From: Bacteroidales bacterium
Lineage (GTDB): Bacteria; Bacteroidota; Bacteroidia; Bacteroidales; UBA4417
Reading direction: 5' to 3'
Assembly (NCBI GenBank): GCA_016707785.1
Contig: JADJGZ010000060.1
Span: 89,992 to 153,991, forward strand
DNA length: 64,000 nucleotides
Positions 9,607 through 19,819 of the stretch are shown here, in pieces; the stretch's first letter is position 1, and the number at the start of each line of letters is the position of its first letter. The position numbers and the translations under genes were made by a program. The notes below the pieces were generated by a model. It was not told the DNA's origin. It saw only the letters and a list, made by a program, of their open reading frames with translations, and searched no databases.

Positions 9607-10518
9607 TTAATACCTGACAACATCAATGCTGGCCATTCCTGCCTCCAGCGTGATATAAATTTTCTTTGCAGATGAATTGAATCCTTCAGTTTTATAATGA
9701 TGGTTATCAATCTTAGTGAAGTCATTGAAATTCTTGCTGGCCAGGAAAGTATTTGTGGTAATTTCACAGCCTGCCTCCCTGGGAACCCTTACAGTAATAG
9801 ATGCAGCACCTGCTTCAACATTCACATGAGACTCCGGACTTTCGCTTCCAAGCTTAATATCTATATCAGAGGCTCCGCCTTGAATATTGATTTTCCGGGT
9901 TTTGTAAGGACTTAAATCAAAATCTACTTCAGCTGCTCCAACATTCAACTCGAAATCCCAGGTTGGAATTTTATTTAATTTCAACTCAACCGTATTCCTG
10001 ACTTCACCTTTAAATTCAGCTTTATCAAGGGAAAGTTTAATAATTCTCAAACTGTCCTTATCTTCAGAGGTCATTGAGTAATGTCCCTGAGAACCGGTCC
10101 TGTCGAGTTCAATAAGCTTGGAGGTAGAGTCTTTAATTGTAAATTCCCCCACCCCAATATTCAGGTTCAGTAAAGCGTATTTTACAACTGAATCCATATC
10201 TTCTGTGAGATTCTGGGAGATGGGGGCTGCATAATCAATTTTATCATCCCGGTCATTGTAATTGAACTTCCATTTCCAGGGGTCATTATTACCAAATTGT
10301 TGAACTACAATAAATGTGATAATAATGGTAGCAATTGAAAGTACTGCTTTAATCCAATCCTTGATAGGGATTACAGAAATTCCCCAGAGAATCAGGATTA
10401 CCGGCCAGAGATTCCACATGGTATGCCAGTTGAAGCTTATGGCACCGGTATTTTTGAGGATGAACAGGACGCCTATCAAAACCAGAAGGATGCCCCAGAA
10501 TATTTTACGATAGCTCAT
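9607..10518 (-). CDS. LiaF-like membrane protein with toastrack C-terminus
   Basis: 303 residues. The N-terminal 75 residues hold three closely spaced membrane helices with the DUF5668 pattern (ILLVLIGVLFILKNTG, LWPVILILWGISVI, LSIATIIITFIVVQ). The rest is a beta-rich solenoid with GVGEFTIKDS, ELNVGAAEVDFDLSPY, INIQGGASDIDIKLG and HVNVEAGAASITVRVP, resembling the LiaF/DUF4097 toastrack fold. Such proteins act in envelope-stress sensing beside PspC proteins, which fits the PspC gene 79 nt upstream. Specific function not shown. Confidence 0.75.
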   Translation of the reverse strand: MSYRKIFWGILLVLIGVLFILKNTGAISFNWHTMWNLWPVILILWGISVIPIKDWIKAVLSIATIIITFIVVQQFGNNDPWKWKFNYNDRDDKIDYAAPISQNLTEDMDSVVKYALLNLNIGVGEFTIKDSTSKLIELDRTGSQGHYSMTSEDKDSLRIIKLSLDKAEFKGEVRNTVELKLNKIPTWDFELNVGAAEVDFDLSPYKTRKINIQGGASDIDIKLGSESPESHVNVEAGAASITVRVPREAGCEITTNTFLASKNFNDFTKIDNHHYKTEGFNSSAKKIYITLEAGMASIDVVRY

Positions 10519-10597
10519 TGTATGTATGGTTAGGGTTTGTTTGTTTGAAGAAATCTACTTGTAATTTCAGGCAGAACGATTTAAGAAGGATATCCAA

Positions 10598-11101
10598 TTA
10601 TGATTGCTTCTTCTTCTCTGAAAAATTGGTGATAATAAGCACAGCTCCAACAACTACAAGAATGACAGGCCATAAGTCTCCAAAATCAATCCTGGGGATG
10701 AGTTTATCAGCCAGGAAAATAGAGCCCAAAGTAATCAGCACCAATCCACCGATAAGTCCGCCCCTTGTACTCTTTTCTTTCTCAAATTGAAAGGGAGGCA
10801 TAGGCTCTGCCTGGTAAGATTGTGAACTATCAGCTGAATATTCAGATGAACCGGGAGGAGGAGGAGGAGGAGTGGTAGTATCGCCTCCCATATTGAAAGA
10901 CGGTGGCATAATAGGTCGTGGCGGGATCGCGATCCAAAGGATAATATAAACGAGGACTCCACCCCCACCTGCAAGTGCAATAACTAAGAATAACATCCTG
11001 ATGATAATGGGATCTACATCGAAATAATCTGCTATTCCTCCCGCAACACCACCGAATACGCGACTGGTTGTTGAACGGTATAAACGATTAGTCTTTTCCA
11101 T
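10598..11101 (-). CDS. PspC domain protein with DUF5668-like tail
   Basis: 167 residues. Residues 1-60 are a PspC domain (RSTTSRVFGGVAGGIADYFD, then a membrane helix LVIALAGGGGVLVYIILWIA). A low-complexity linker follows with a run of seven prolines. The C-terminal 50 residues carry two helices (IGGLVLITLGSIFLADKLI, LWPVILVVVGAVLIIT) of the same kind as the downstream gene. PspC domains take part in phage-shock-type membrane-stress responses. Likely cotranscribed with the toastrack protein. Confidence 0.85.
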   Translation of the reverse strand: MEKTNRLYRSTTSRVFGGVAGGIADYFDVDPIIIRMLFLVIALAGGGGVLVYIILWIAIPPRPIMPPSFNMGGDTTTPPPPPPGSSEYSADSSQSYQAEPMPPFQFEKEKSTRGGLIGGLVLITLGSIFLADKLIPRIDFGDLWPVILVVVGAVLIITNFSEKKKQS

Positions 11102-11279
11102 GATTGAATTTCTTTATTTTTCACCATCTGACGCAAGCTTTTCTTCAAGGTTACAAAATTGTGTTCTGAAGATAAATTTCCCCGAAATAAAATTTGAAGA
11201 AAGCTGGAATCAGTCAGATAAGTTGCCCCGAAAATTGAGATAATAGACTGTAATATAGGTTATTACTAATCTCTATTAA

Positions 11280-12113
11280 TTATTCGATGGCTTTTGGCGT
11301 TACTTTTTTTGAAACCAGGATACTAATCTCATACAATGCCCAAAGAGGGATAGTCACAATGATCTGGCTGAAAACATCAGGGGGTGTAATAATAGCTGCA
11401 ATAATGAGGACAAGCACAAAAGCATATTTCCGGTTTCGGATCAGAAAAGCAGGTGTTACAAGCCCTACTTTGGAAAGCACAAATATGATCACCGGAAGTT
11501 CAAAAACGAGTCCTACCGAAAGGATAACTGAAACAACAGTACTAATATAGGAACTCAAAGCGATCTGATTAGCAACCATTGTGCTTACCTGGTAGGTCCC
11601 CAGGAAATTCAATGTCCAGGGTACCATGAAAAAATATGAGAATAATATTCCGACCAGGAAGAGAAATGACATGACAAATACTGCAGAACGGGCATACTTC
11701 CGTTCCTTTTCATAAAGGGCTGGCTTGATGAATTGCCATAGCTGCCAGAAGATGTATGGCATTGCCAGAATCAGCCCGGCAACCATAGAAATGGTCATAT
11801 GGGTTGTAAACTGCCCTGATAAATTAAAGTTAATGAGTTCAATGTGGGTATCAGTCATGCAAAGTGAATCAACATGAAGCCATTCACCTAGCTGGCACAA
11901 CCATTTATAGGTAATAAACTCCCCGTCTTTAGGAGCAAGAATGATTTTGTCGAAAATGATATCTCTGTTCAAAAAGGCAGCAATAGCCATCACCAGCACT
12001 GCAAGCACAATCCTGACAAGTCGCTTACGCAGTTCCCCAAGATGATCCCAGAAGGTCATCTCTTTCCCTGTATCTGCTGATTTACCCTTAAAGATCTTTT
12101 CCTTTAATGACAT
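11280..12113 (-). CDS. tatC: Twin-arginine translocase subunit TatC
   Basis: 277 residues, six membrane helices. The N-terminal FWDHLGELRKRLVRIVLAV is the TatC signature region that binds Tat signals; later come the FIKPALYEKERKYA loop, and helices including ALYEISILVSKKV at the end. TatC with TatA transports folded proteins across the inner membrane. The molybdopterin reductase at 28.5-30.7 kb has a twin-arginine signal and would be a client. No tatA is visible beside it. Length is a little above the usual 250 because of an inserted loop around residues 60-90 containing two cysteines. Confidence 0.94.
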   Translation of the reverse strand: MSLKEKIFKGKSADTGKEMTFWDHLGELRKRLVRIVLAVLVMAIAAFLNRDIIFDKIILAPKDGEFITYKWLCQLGEWLHVDSLCMTDTHIELINFNLSGQFTTHMTISMVAGLILAMPYIFWQLWQFIKPALYEKERKYARSAVFVMSFLFLVGILFSYFFMVPWTLNFLGTYQVSTMVANQIALSSYISTVVSVILSVGLVFELPVIIFVLSKVGLVTPAFLIRNRKYAFVLVLIIAAIITPPDVFSQIIVTIPLWALYEISILVSKKVTPKAIE

Positions 12114-12244
12114 TTATATCACTTGATACCGGCAAAAGTAATGATTTGAAAGGTATGTTTAGCCTTCAAATCACCCACCTTCAATTTACTAAAAGGAATA
12201 TTTAAAAAAAATGAACAAAAAAGGCCTCCTCAATCATCTAATTG

Positions 12245-15200
12245 ATGACTAAATTTGTTTACTGTTCATCAATGAATATTCGACTCACATATAAATCCCT
12301 TCTATTACCTGCTTTACAGTGGGCAGATGTGTATTTTATCCTGGTCCTTTTGACTTGCTTTTCCTCATCCCGTCTATCTGCAGAAGGCACTAAACAATTG
12401 GAACCTGTTAATGCGCCATTAAAATCTTATTGTCGTATTTCACTTACAAATAATACAACCGATTACAGGATTCCTTTTGCTCTGGTGGGATGCGATGAAG
12501 TTTACCGGTTAAATATTAATATAAAGGATTATACCAAGGAGAAAATCTACCTTGGTTTTGGAGAAATTACCAATTACTTTGAAGATACTTCTGTCATAAT
12601 TTCAGACGTAAAATTCCAGGTTCGGAATCCGGATGATATTATTGTGCCAGGTTTTTCCCTTAAGACATTACCAGATGCACCGGGAGAGGCCGGATTCATA
12701 CAATCCAGGAATGAAGCCAATGCCGGTCCTGAAATATCCGGCTCTAACCTGTCGGGATATAGTCCTCTGATTATTATACCAGACCGTAATGGTGATTACT
12801 ACATAGAATTTGAGATCCCATCCATGGGACAAACTGAAGCCCGTGTTTTCAAATACTTTGATATAACCGTTGCTTCGGGAGTGAATCCTCTCCCTGGCCG
12901 ACTGTGGAGTAAAACCTGGCAATTAAGCTCTTCTAATGTGGATTCGGAAGTGAATAGTTCCCATTCCATTTTCTACATTTATTCGGATGATGGCATTGTA
13001 ACCAGTTTCGATTGCAATGGATTAGCCGGCGGAATCTGGGCAATTTACAGCAATGAGTATGGTTGCAGCACTGCCGGAAACTGGAGTGAACGCAGACGTT
13101 CAATCATAGGAAATGCAACAGTTTCACCTCAATACAAAATCTTCCTCAACGACCCTGATCCGTCGATTTACCCGTCGGGCCAGGTGGGCACAATGAATAG
13201 CTTCGATGTAATCACAGCAGATTGCGACACCCTAATCATCTTCACTGCAGATGTAAGCAAAAAAGGAAACATTGAAATCCTGTTGGACTTACCACCTTCA
13301 AATCCTGGAACTGTTGGGGTGGAAGATGTACAACTAGGCTACCCGGTAGTTCAGGGGACCAACATACTTCTGCCCGGCTGGGATGGAATGAGTGCCATTG
13401 GTAAACCCATTCCAAATGGAACGATCATTGGTGCAAGAATCCGATACCTCAATGGGTTATCAAATCTTCCTTTATTCGATGTGGAGGATAATCCCTTAGG
13501 ATTCAAGGTTGATATTCAAAGGCCCATACCAATAAGCGGCATTTCCAAAATGAAAGTTTACTGGGATGATCTGTTATTGCCATCAGCTGCCAATCCAACA
13601 ATCAATACAACTTTAGGATGCATTTATGAAGAAAGTGCTCCTGTTTCCGGTTGTCATGAATGGACCATAGAATCAACCCTTGGCGATAAGAATACCCTCA
13701 ATTCATGGTGGTATTATTCCACTGACGAGGTTTTAAGTCTTCCCTTTACAATCAATATGGGTCCATCCACTGGCCATATTAGTGGTCCTGACCAGGTATG
13801 TTTTGGACAATCAGCAATATTCAGAACTCAAAGTATACCCCATGCCGAGAAATATATCTGGGAATTAACCGGGCCAGGCGTTTCGATGACATTTGAGAAA
13901 ACAGCACCTGATACAACGCTTTACAAGCAATTTTCAAATACTCTTCAACCGGGAGTTTATAGCCTTACTGTGAAAGGTTCCAATCAGTCATGTGGTATCG
14001 GACCCTCAACTAATTTCACAATCTTTGTTTACAATAACCTTTCACCACCCATTTCTGGTCCAGGCCAGGTGTGTGCCAATAGTACCAGCCAGTTTGCTGT
14101 TAACGGAGCTTATACAAATATTAGCTGGCTGAGTGCGAAAGGAACCATTCAGTGACCGGCTGACCTGAATATCGTTAACATCAACTGGAGTGAATCAGGT
14201 ATTGATACGCTGAAGGTAATAACTACAAATGTTGATTGTGGCACCAGAACTTCACTGATACCCATAATCATTAAACCCTCCCCGGCAGTAGAGTTCGAAT
14301 ATCCTGTGCTGGGCACAACCTGCCTGGGTGTCGAAGCAAATTTTGCTGATCAATCCCATATTCAGGGCGCTATTATTGTTTCCAGAACCTGGGATTGGGG
14401 AGATGGAAATACTGAATCCGTTAATGGAACCAATGTCATTCATAATTTCAAAACAGAAGGAAACTTTAATGTTACTTTAAGAGTGAGTTCAGATCAGGGG
14501 TGCCACACCGAGACTTCCCATAATATAAGGGTAATCCCCCTTCCACAGGCTGAATTCAGTGTTTACCAGAACTGCATCTCTGATTCAGTCCAGTTCACGG
14601 ATCATTCTGTAGGAGAGAATATTAACCAATGGCACTGGTCGTTCCCGGTAAATGCAACCGTAGTTAATCCGCAGCTTTCTGCTGAATCGAGGGCAATATT
14701 TAATACCACTGGAACATTCCCGGTGAGATTAGTGGCTACAAATCTATATGGTTGTAGCGATACGATCAGTAAAGACGTTAAGATTCATGAACATCCGCAG
14801 GCTGATTTTTCTATGGAGAATCCTTGTCAAAACCAGGAAATATTGTTTACAGATCAGAGCACCCCGGCAGATACACTCATTGAAAACTATAAATGGAAAG
14901 TGACTTCAACAGCCCGTTCGCAAAACACTTATGAAGGAAATCCGGTTAAAATAATTTTTGAAGATGCTCAAACATACACACTTGTGCATGAAATCACCGA
15001 CTTTTTCGGATGTAAAGGCTCTATTACTTCCCTGATTCCGGTTAATCCCACACCCGAAAGCCTGTTTGAAAGCACTGACAATTATAATAACATCAATGGT
15101 TTGCTGACCTTTTCCAATCAATCCAACGGTGCTACTGAGTATTCCTGGGATTTTGGGAATGGTGAAACTTCGTCACTTTTTGAACCGGAAATTAAATATA

Positions 15201-15574
15201 ACCAGGAAGGTTCATATACAATTATCATGATTGCTTCTAATGCAGAAGGGTGCTACGACACAGCTTACTGGTCCTATTATTACACACCGGGCTTATATTT
15301 GCCCAATGCTTTTTCACCTGACCAAAATGGCAAAAATGATGTTTTCAAACCGATTTCACAAAGCAACTCCTTGACTCCTTACAGCTTACAGATTTTCAAC
15401 CAATGGGGGCTCCTGATTTTTGAAAGTAATGATCCGGGCTGGGGATGGGACGGGACTTTCAGAGGTGAACCCTGCTCCATGGGTGATTATATTTACCTTG
15501 TAAAGTACAATGAAACACATGAATCTCAATCCAGGATAATCCACCGGAAAGGAATATTCACCTTAGTCAGGTAA
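12245..15574 (+). pseudogene. T9SS type B secreted PKD-repeat protein, interrupted by one TGA
   Basis: One reading frame runs from the ATG at 12245 (an ATG at 12272 is an alternative start) to 15574, about 1,109 codons, broken only by TGA at 14153-14155. Downstream codons continue the same protein (PADLNIVNINWSESGIDTL), so TGG to TGA is the simplest reading. A signal peptide is present (LLLPALQWADVYFILVLLTC). The C-terminal half has PKD-type blocks (WDWGDGNTES, YSWDFGNGETSS), and the last 95 residues are a gliding-motility-associated T9SS type B sorting domain (YLPNAFSPDQNGKNDVF to YIYLVKY). Likely a large cell-surface adhesin. As read, the two pieces are 12245-14155 and about 14156-15574. 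Confidence 0.8.
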
Positions 15575-15649
15575 TTCCCCTTCATACGGGACTTTCATTG
15601 GTACATTATTATACTATTATTGTATTTTCGCTTTATTAATCCGATTCAG

Positions 15650-16759
15650 ATGACAGCTTCCCATCGCCTGAACTCCCTGGATGCCTTCAGGGGTCTGACT
15701 ATTCTTGGAATGATCATAGTAAATAATCCAGGTGACTGGGGTACTATTTATCCCCCATTACAACATGCAGAATGGATCGGCTGCACACCTACTGACCTTG
15801 TTTTCCCTTTCTTTCTGTTCATCATGGGGTTTTCACTTTATCTGTCAACCACCCGAAGGAAGCAGAAAGGAGCCACTAACTCTGAATTATTTGCCCACCT
15901 TGCTAAACGTTCAGGGATCATTTTCCTGATAGGGTTAATATTAAATGCTTTCCCATTTAACAACCTGGCTGAATTAAGAATCCCAGGTGTTTTGCAACGA
16001 ATTGCCATTGTAAATTTTGCCTGTGGAATATTGCTTATCTATTCTAAGCGGCATACCCGCTTGTTTCTTGCTTCGTTAATACTTCTTGGCTATTGGATAC
16101 TGCTTGAGTACATTCCATCTCCTCTTTCACTATTTCCAACCATTGCATATGAAACAAACTGGGTAGCCTGGATTGACCAATCCATTCTTGGAAAACATAC
16201 ATGGGCATTGATGCCACTGATGGATCCGGAAGGGATTCTCAGCACATTCCCGGCAATAGCCAGCGGTATACTAGGGATAGAGATGGCATTCCTGTTTTCC
16301 AAAGCAACCGGTAGTAATGAGAAAACCATAACCCTTTTCTTCATAGGATTCATACTGACAGCTGCCGGGCTGGCATGGAGTCCATTGTTCCCGATGGTAA
16401 AAAAACTTTGGACCAGTTCTTATGTACTTTATACCACAGGATTAGCTTCAATGACACTCGGTTTATTCTACAGAATTATTGATCATGAAGGCAAAAAGAA
16501 ATACTTTAATCTTTTAATAGCATTTGGATTGAATCCGCTGGCTCTTTATGTTGGATCAGAACTGCTTATTATGACTCTTTGGCTAATTCCAGTATTCGGA
16601 TCCCAAAATTTCACTTTTAACACATGGGTTTTCAAAGGTTTATGCAATATTGGACTTCATCCTTTGAATGCGTCCTTAATCTGGGCTTTGATTTATACCG
16701 GTTTTTGGGCAGGGATTGCTACAATCCTCTATCGAAAGAAACTCATTATTAAGCTATAA
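15650..16759 (+). CDS. DUF5009/NagX-like membrane acyltransferase
   Basis: 369 residues from the ATG at 15650; the frame is open about 30 nt further upstream through a TTG, but family members start just before RLNSLDAFRGLTILGMI. About ten membrane helices. The N-terminal block SLDAFRG and the following NNPGDW, PTDLVFPFFLFIMGFS are characteristic of the family related to heparan-alpha-glucosaminide N-acetyltransferase (NagX/YeiB-like). These proteins handle amino sugars or their acetylation at the inner membrane. The nearby fucosidase suggests a glycan-related role, but that is only context. Confidence 0.82.
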   Translation: MTASHRLNSLDAFRGLTILGMIIVNNPGDWGTIYPPLQHAEWIGCTPTDLVFPFFLFIMGFSLYLSTTRRKQKGATNSELFAHLAKRSGIIFLIGLILNAFPFNNLAELRIPGVLQRIAIVNFACGILLIYSKRHTRLFLASLILLGYWILLEYIPSPLSLFPTIAYETNWVAWIDQSILGKHTWALMPLMDPEGILSTFPAIASGILGIEMAFLFSKATGSNEKTITLFFIGFILTAAGLAWSPLFPMVKKLWTSSYVLYTTGLASMTLGLFYRIIDHEGKKKYFNLLIAFGLNPLALYVGSELLIMTLWLIPVFGSQNFTFNTWVFKGLCNIGLHPLNASLIWALIYTGFWAGIATILYRKKLIIKL

Positions 16760-16925
16760 TCATTATTTTACAAGTATTTCTTCTTTCCAGAACAAGCTTT
16801 TTCACTTGCCTTATTTCTCAGTAGTTTATACTTTTATAAATTACAGGTAATATCTTCAGGAAAGTCATATAACTTTTTAACTCTTAGTCTATTAATTATT
16901 GGTATTCTCATCCTAAATCTTCCAG

Positions 16926-19601
16926 ATGGTATCAATATTACGTATTTTAATGATTGAAGACTCCACGACTGACAGTGAACTCATTATCAGGGAGATAAAA
17001 AAATGTGGAATAGAATTCACAGAACTTGTGGTGGAAACAAGAGAGGATTTCATTCGTGCTATTGGAGAATTTAATCCTGATATAATCCTTTCTGATTATG
17101 CATTACCTGAATTCGATGGTATGCAGGCATTGAGGATTCAGCAAGAACTGGCTCCTAACGTTCCTTTTATTCTCGTAACCGGCTCAGTGAATGAAGAAAC
17201 GGCTGTAGAATGCATGAAATCCGGTGCTGATGATTATATTATCAAACAAAATCTAAAACGTCTTTGTGAAGCTATTAAAGGGGCAATTGAAAAGAAAACG
17301 CTTATCAGGGAGAAAGAAGCTTATGAGGCCATTCTTGTACAAAGTGAATCACGATACAGGTCACTATTTGAAAACTCAGCTGTCCCAATTTTTGAAGAGG
17401 ATTTTTCTTTAGTTAAAGAATTGCTTGACGAAATCAAGAAACAAGGAATCACAGATTATCGTGCATATTTTGATAAACACCCTGAAGAAATTGTTCGTTG
17501 TTCATCGTTAATTAAGATAGTTGACATAAATGCCGAGAGTCTTCGTTTCTTCAATACTACAACAAAAGATGAGATCTTAAATGATATAATGACAGGATTT
17601 CTGGATGAATCCTGGCCTTCATTCAAAGAAGAAATTATTGCACTTGCAGAAGGAAAAACTTACTTTGAATGCGAAATCCCTATATCGACTTTTAATTGGG
17701 AGCACAAGGATGTGATCCTGAAATTATCTGTCAGGCCTGATAGTCTTAATACACTCAAGCATGTATATGTATCCTTTGTAGATATCACAGCCCGTAAACA
17801 AGCACAGGCTGCGCTGGCTGAAAGTGAAGAATTATTCAGGATAGCTTCAGAAAATGCCATCATCGGAGTTTGTATGATGACTCTTGAAGGTCAATTTATG
17901 TTTGTTAATAATGCAGTTTGTGATCTCTGGGGGTATACAAAGGAAGACTTAATGAATCTCAATTTTCAGGACATTCTTCATCCTGAAGATAGGAAAGATG
18001 GAATGGAATTACTTCAACGGCTGGCATCCGGAGAGATTCAGCATTCAAATAATGAACAGAAGTACCGGCATCAGAATGGATCTGATATCTGGGCATCTGT
18101 TTCTACTGGAATGATTCATAGCTCAATTCAAAGGAAAGAGTACTTTGTGTTTTATATCCAGGATATTACCAGGAGAAAGGAAGCAGAAATTTCGGTGCGC
18201 AGAAGTGCAGATTTATATTGTACGCTCACTGAAAACATGAAGGATGTGGTTTGGATTCTAGATCCTGAAACCCTGCGATTCAAGTATATCAGCCCGTCTG
18301 CCAAGCGTATGGTAGGGTTTTCTTCCGATGAAATTATGGGAGTAACCATGGATGCCATGGTAGCCCCTGAGTACAGGGAAAAGCTGCAGAAGGATATGTT
18401 GAAAATCATTAATGATTGTTCATCAGGTATAGAGAATACAGGCACTTATCATACCCAGGTAATTAAACAACCCTGTAAGGATGGAACCTTTATCTGGGCT
18501 GAAATCACTGCATATGCCTATTTAAATGAGGAAACCGGAAAACTTGAGCTCCGTGGCACTCATCGTGATATCACTGAGCGTAAGAATACCGAGGAAATAG
18601 TAAGGAAAAGTGAGGAAAAATTCAGACTCCTATATGAGAATGCTGCTGACCCGATTCAATTACTGGATGAAAACCTGAATTTTGTAGACTGTAATGAAGC
18701 TACTTTAAAAATCCTTGGATTAGAAACAAAAGAACAATTTAGAGCATATAGTCCTTCTCAAATATCCCCGGAATTCCAGCCTGATGGACAAGCTTCCTTA
18801 GAAAAATCAATTGAATTGGTTAAAAACGCCTATGAGAAAGGGAGTCACCAATTTGAATGGGTTCATCGCCGGGTGAATGGAGAGCTGTTTACCGTTGACA
18901 TCAATCTCACCAAAGTATTAATGGGGGATAAAAGCCTTCTTCTTGTTCATATGCGCGATATAACAGTCCGCAAACAGGTTGAAGAAAAACTGAGGGAAAG
19001 GGAGAAATCTCTCCGGACACTCATTAACTCCATGCCGGACATTGTTTGTTTTAAAGATGGAGAAGGACGATGGTTAGAAGCCAATTCCTTTGATCTTGAA
19101 TTATTCGAATTAGCTGATGTAGACTACAGGGGGAAGAAAGATTCCGAACTGGCTGAATACAATGATTTCTATAAAGAAGCCCTATTGAATTGCGAAAAAT
19201 CAGATGAAATTACCTGGCTGAAGGGAGAGCAAATGAGGGGTGATGAAGTAATCCCTCGCCCTGATGGCACTGAATTAACTTTTGACGTAATTAAAGTTCC
19301 TTCATTTGATGAATATGGGAACAGAGCCGGTTTACTGGTAATTGGAAGAGATGTTACCAACCGGAAAATCATTGAACAAGCACTGCAAAAAAGTGAAGAG
19401 AAGTTCAGGATTTTGGCTGAAAATGCATCTGATGTAATCTGGACAATGGATATTTATGGGAAGAATACCTATATGAGTCCATCCATTACCCGCCTCAGGG
19501 GTTATACAGCCGAAGAAGCAATGGCGCAGTCCTCTACAGAATCCCTCACACCTGAAACTGCAGGAAGAGCAAATGAAATTCTTAAAAGATGCTATTTCTA
19601 A
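16926..19601 (+). CDS. Multi-PAS hybrid sensor kinase, N-terminal part (broken gene)
   Basis: 891 residues. Residues 5-125 are a response-regulator receiver (acidic pair at E11/D12, phospho-acceptor D57 in LSDYALPEFDG, K in DDYIIKQN). There follow about five to six PAS/PAC sensor domains, each closing with a D-I-T-x-R-K motif (VDITARKQ, QDITRRKE, RDITERKN, RDITVRKQ, RDVTNRKI). The frame stops at 19599-19601 in the middle of another PAS domain; the shifted frame continues with LKDAISKIENGERFENYSLL. This is the front of the protein resumed at 19820, not a complete product. No membrane segment is seen, so the sensor is likely cytoplasmic. The ligand is unknown. Confidence 0.85.
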   Translation: MVSILRILMIEDSTTDSELIIREIKKCGIEFTELVVETREDFIRAIGEFNPDIILSDYALPEFDGMQALRIQQELAPNVPFILVTGSVNEETAVECMKSGADDYIIKQNLKRLCEAIKGAIEKKTLIREKEAYEAILVQSESRYRSLFENSAVPIFEEDFSLVKELLDEIKKQGITDYRAYFDKHPEEIVRCSSLIKIVDINAESLRFFNTTTKDEILNDIMTGFLDESWPSFKEEIIALAEGKTYFECEIPISTFNWEHKDVILKLSVRPDSLNTLKHVYVSFVDITARKQAQAALAESEELFRIASENAIIGVCMMTLEGQFMFVNNAVCDLWGYTKEDLMNLNFQDILHPEDRKDGMELLQRLASGEIQHSNNEQKYRHQNGSDIWASVSTGMIHSSIQRKEYFVFYIQDITRRKEAEISVRRSADLYCTLTENMKDVVWILDPETLRFKYISPSAKRMVGFSSDEIMGVTMDAMVAPEYREKLQKDMLKIINDCSSGIENTGTYHTQVIKQPCKDGTFIWAEITAYAYLNEETGKLELRGTHRDITERKNTEEIVRKSEEKFRLLYENAADPIQLLDENLNFVDCNEATLKILGLETKEQFRAYSPSQISPEFQPDGQASLEKSIELVKNAYEKGSHQFEWVHRRVNGELFTVDINLTKVLMGDKSLLLVHMRDITVRKQVEEKLREREKSLRTLINSMPDIVCFKDGEGRWLEANSFDLELFELADVDYRGKKDSELAEYNDFYKEALLNCEKSDEITWLKGEQMRGDEVIPRPDGTELTFDVIKVPSFDEYGNRAGLLVIGRDVTNRKIIEQALQKSEEKFRILAENASDVIWTMDIYGKNTYMSPSITRLRGYTAEEAMAQSSTESLTPETAGRANEILKRCYF

Positions 19602-19819
19602 AATTGAAAATGGTGAACGTTTCGAAAATTACAGTCTTTTACTCGAACAACCATGCAAAGACGGTTCAACCGTTTGGGTAGAAGCAACTGGGTAAGTCGG
19701 TATGAATTGCATAAAAAGAATGAGAAATAGCAAGTTTATCACCTTATAAGGCGGAGGTTTCAAGAAATGTCACGGATAGGAGAAAAGCAGAAGAACTACT
19801 CAGGGAACGCCAGTATTGG

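Noticed and set aside
14153..14155. Selenocysteine or reassigned TGA codon
   Set aside because: TGA ends many normal genes in the window (for example uppS), no selenocysteine machinery or hairpin is evident, and the position would naturally be Trp.
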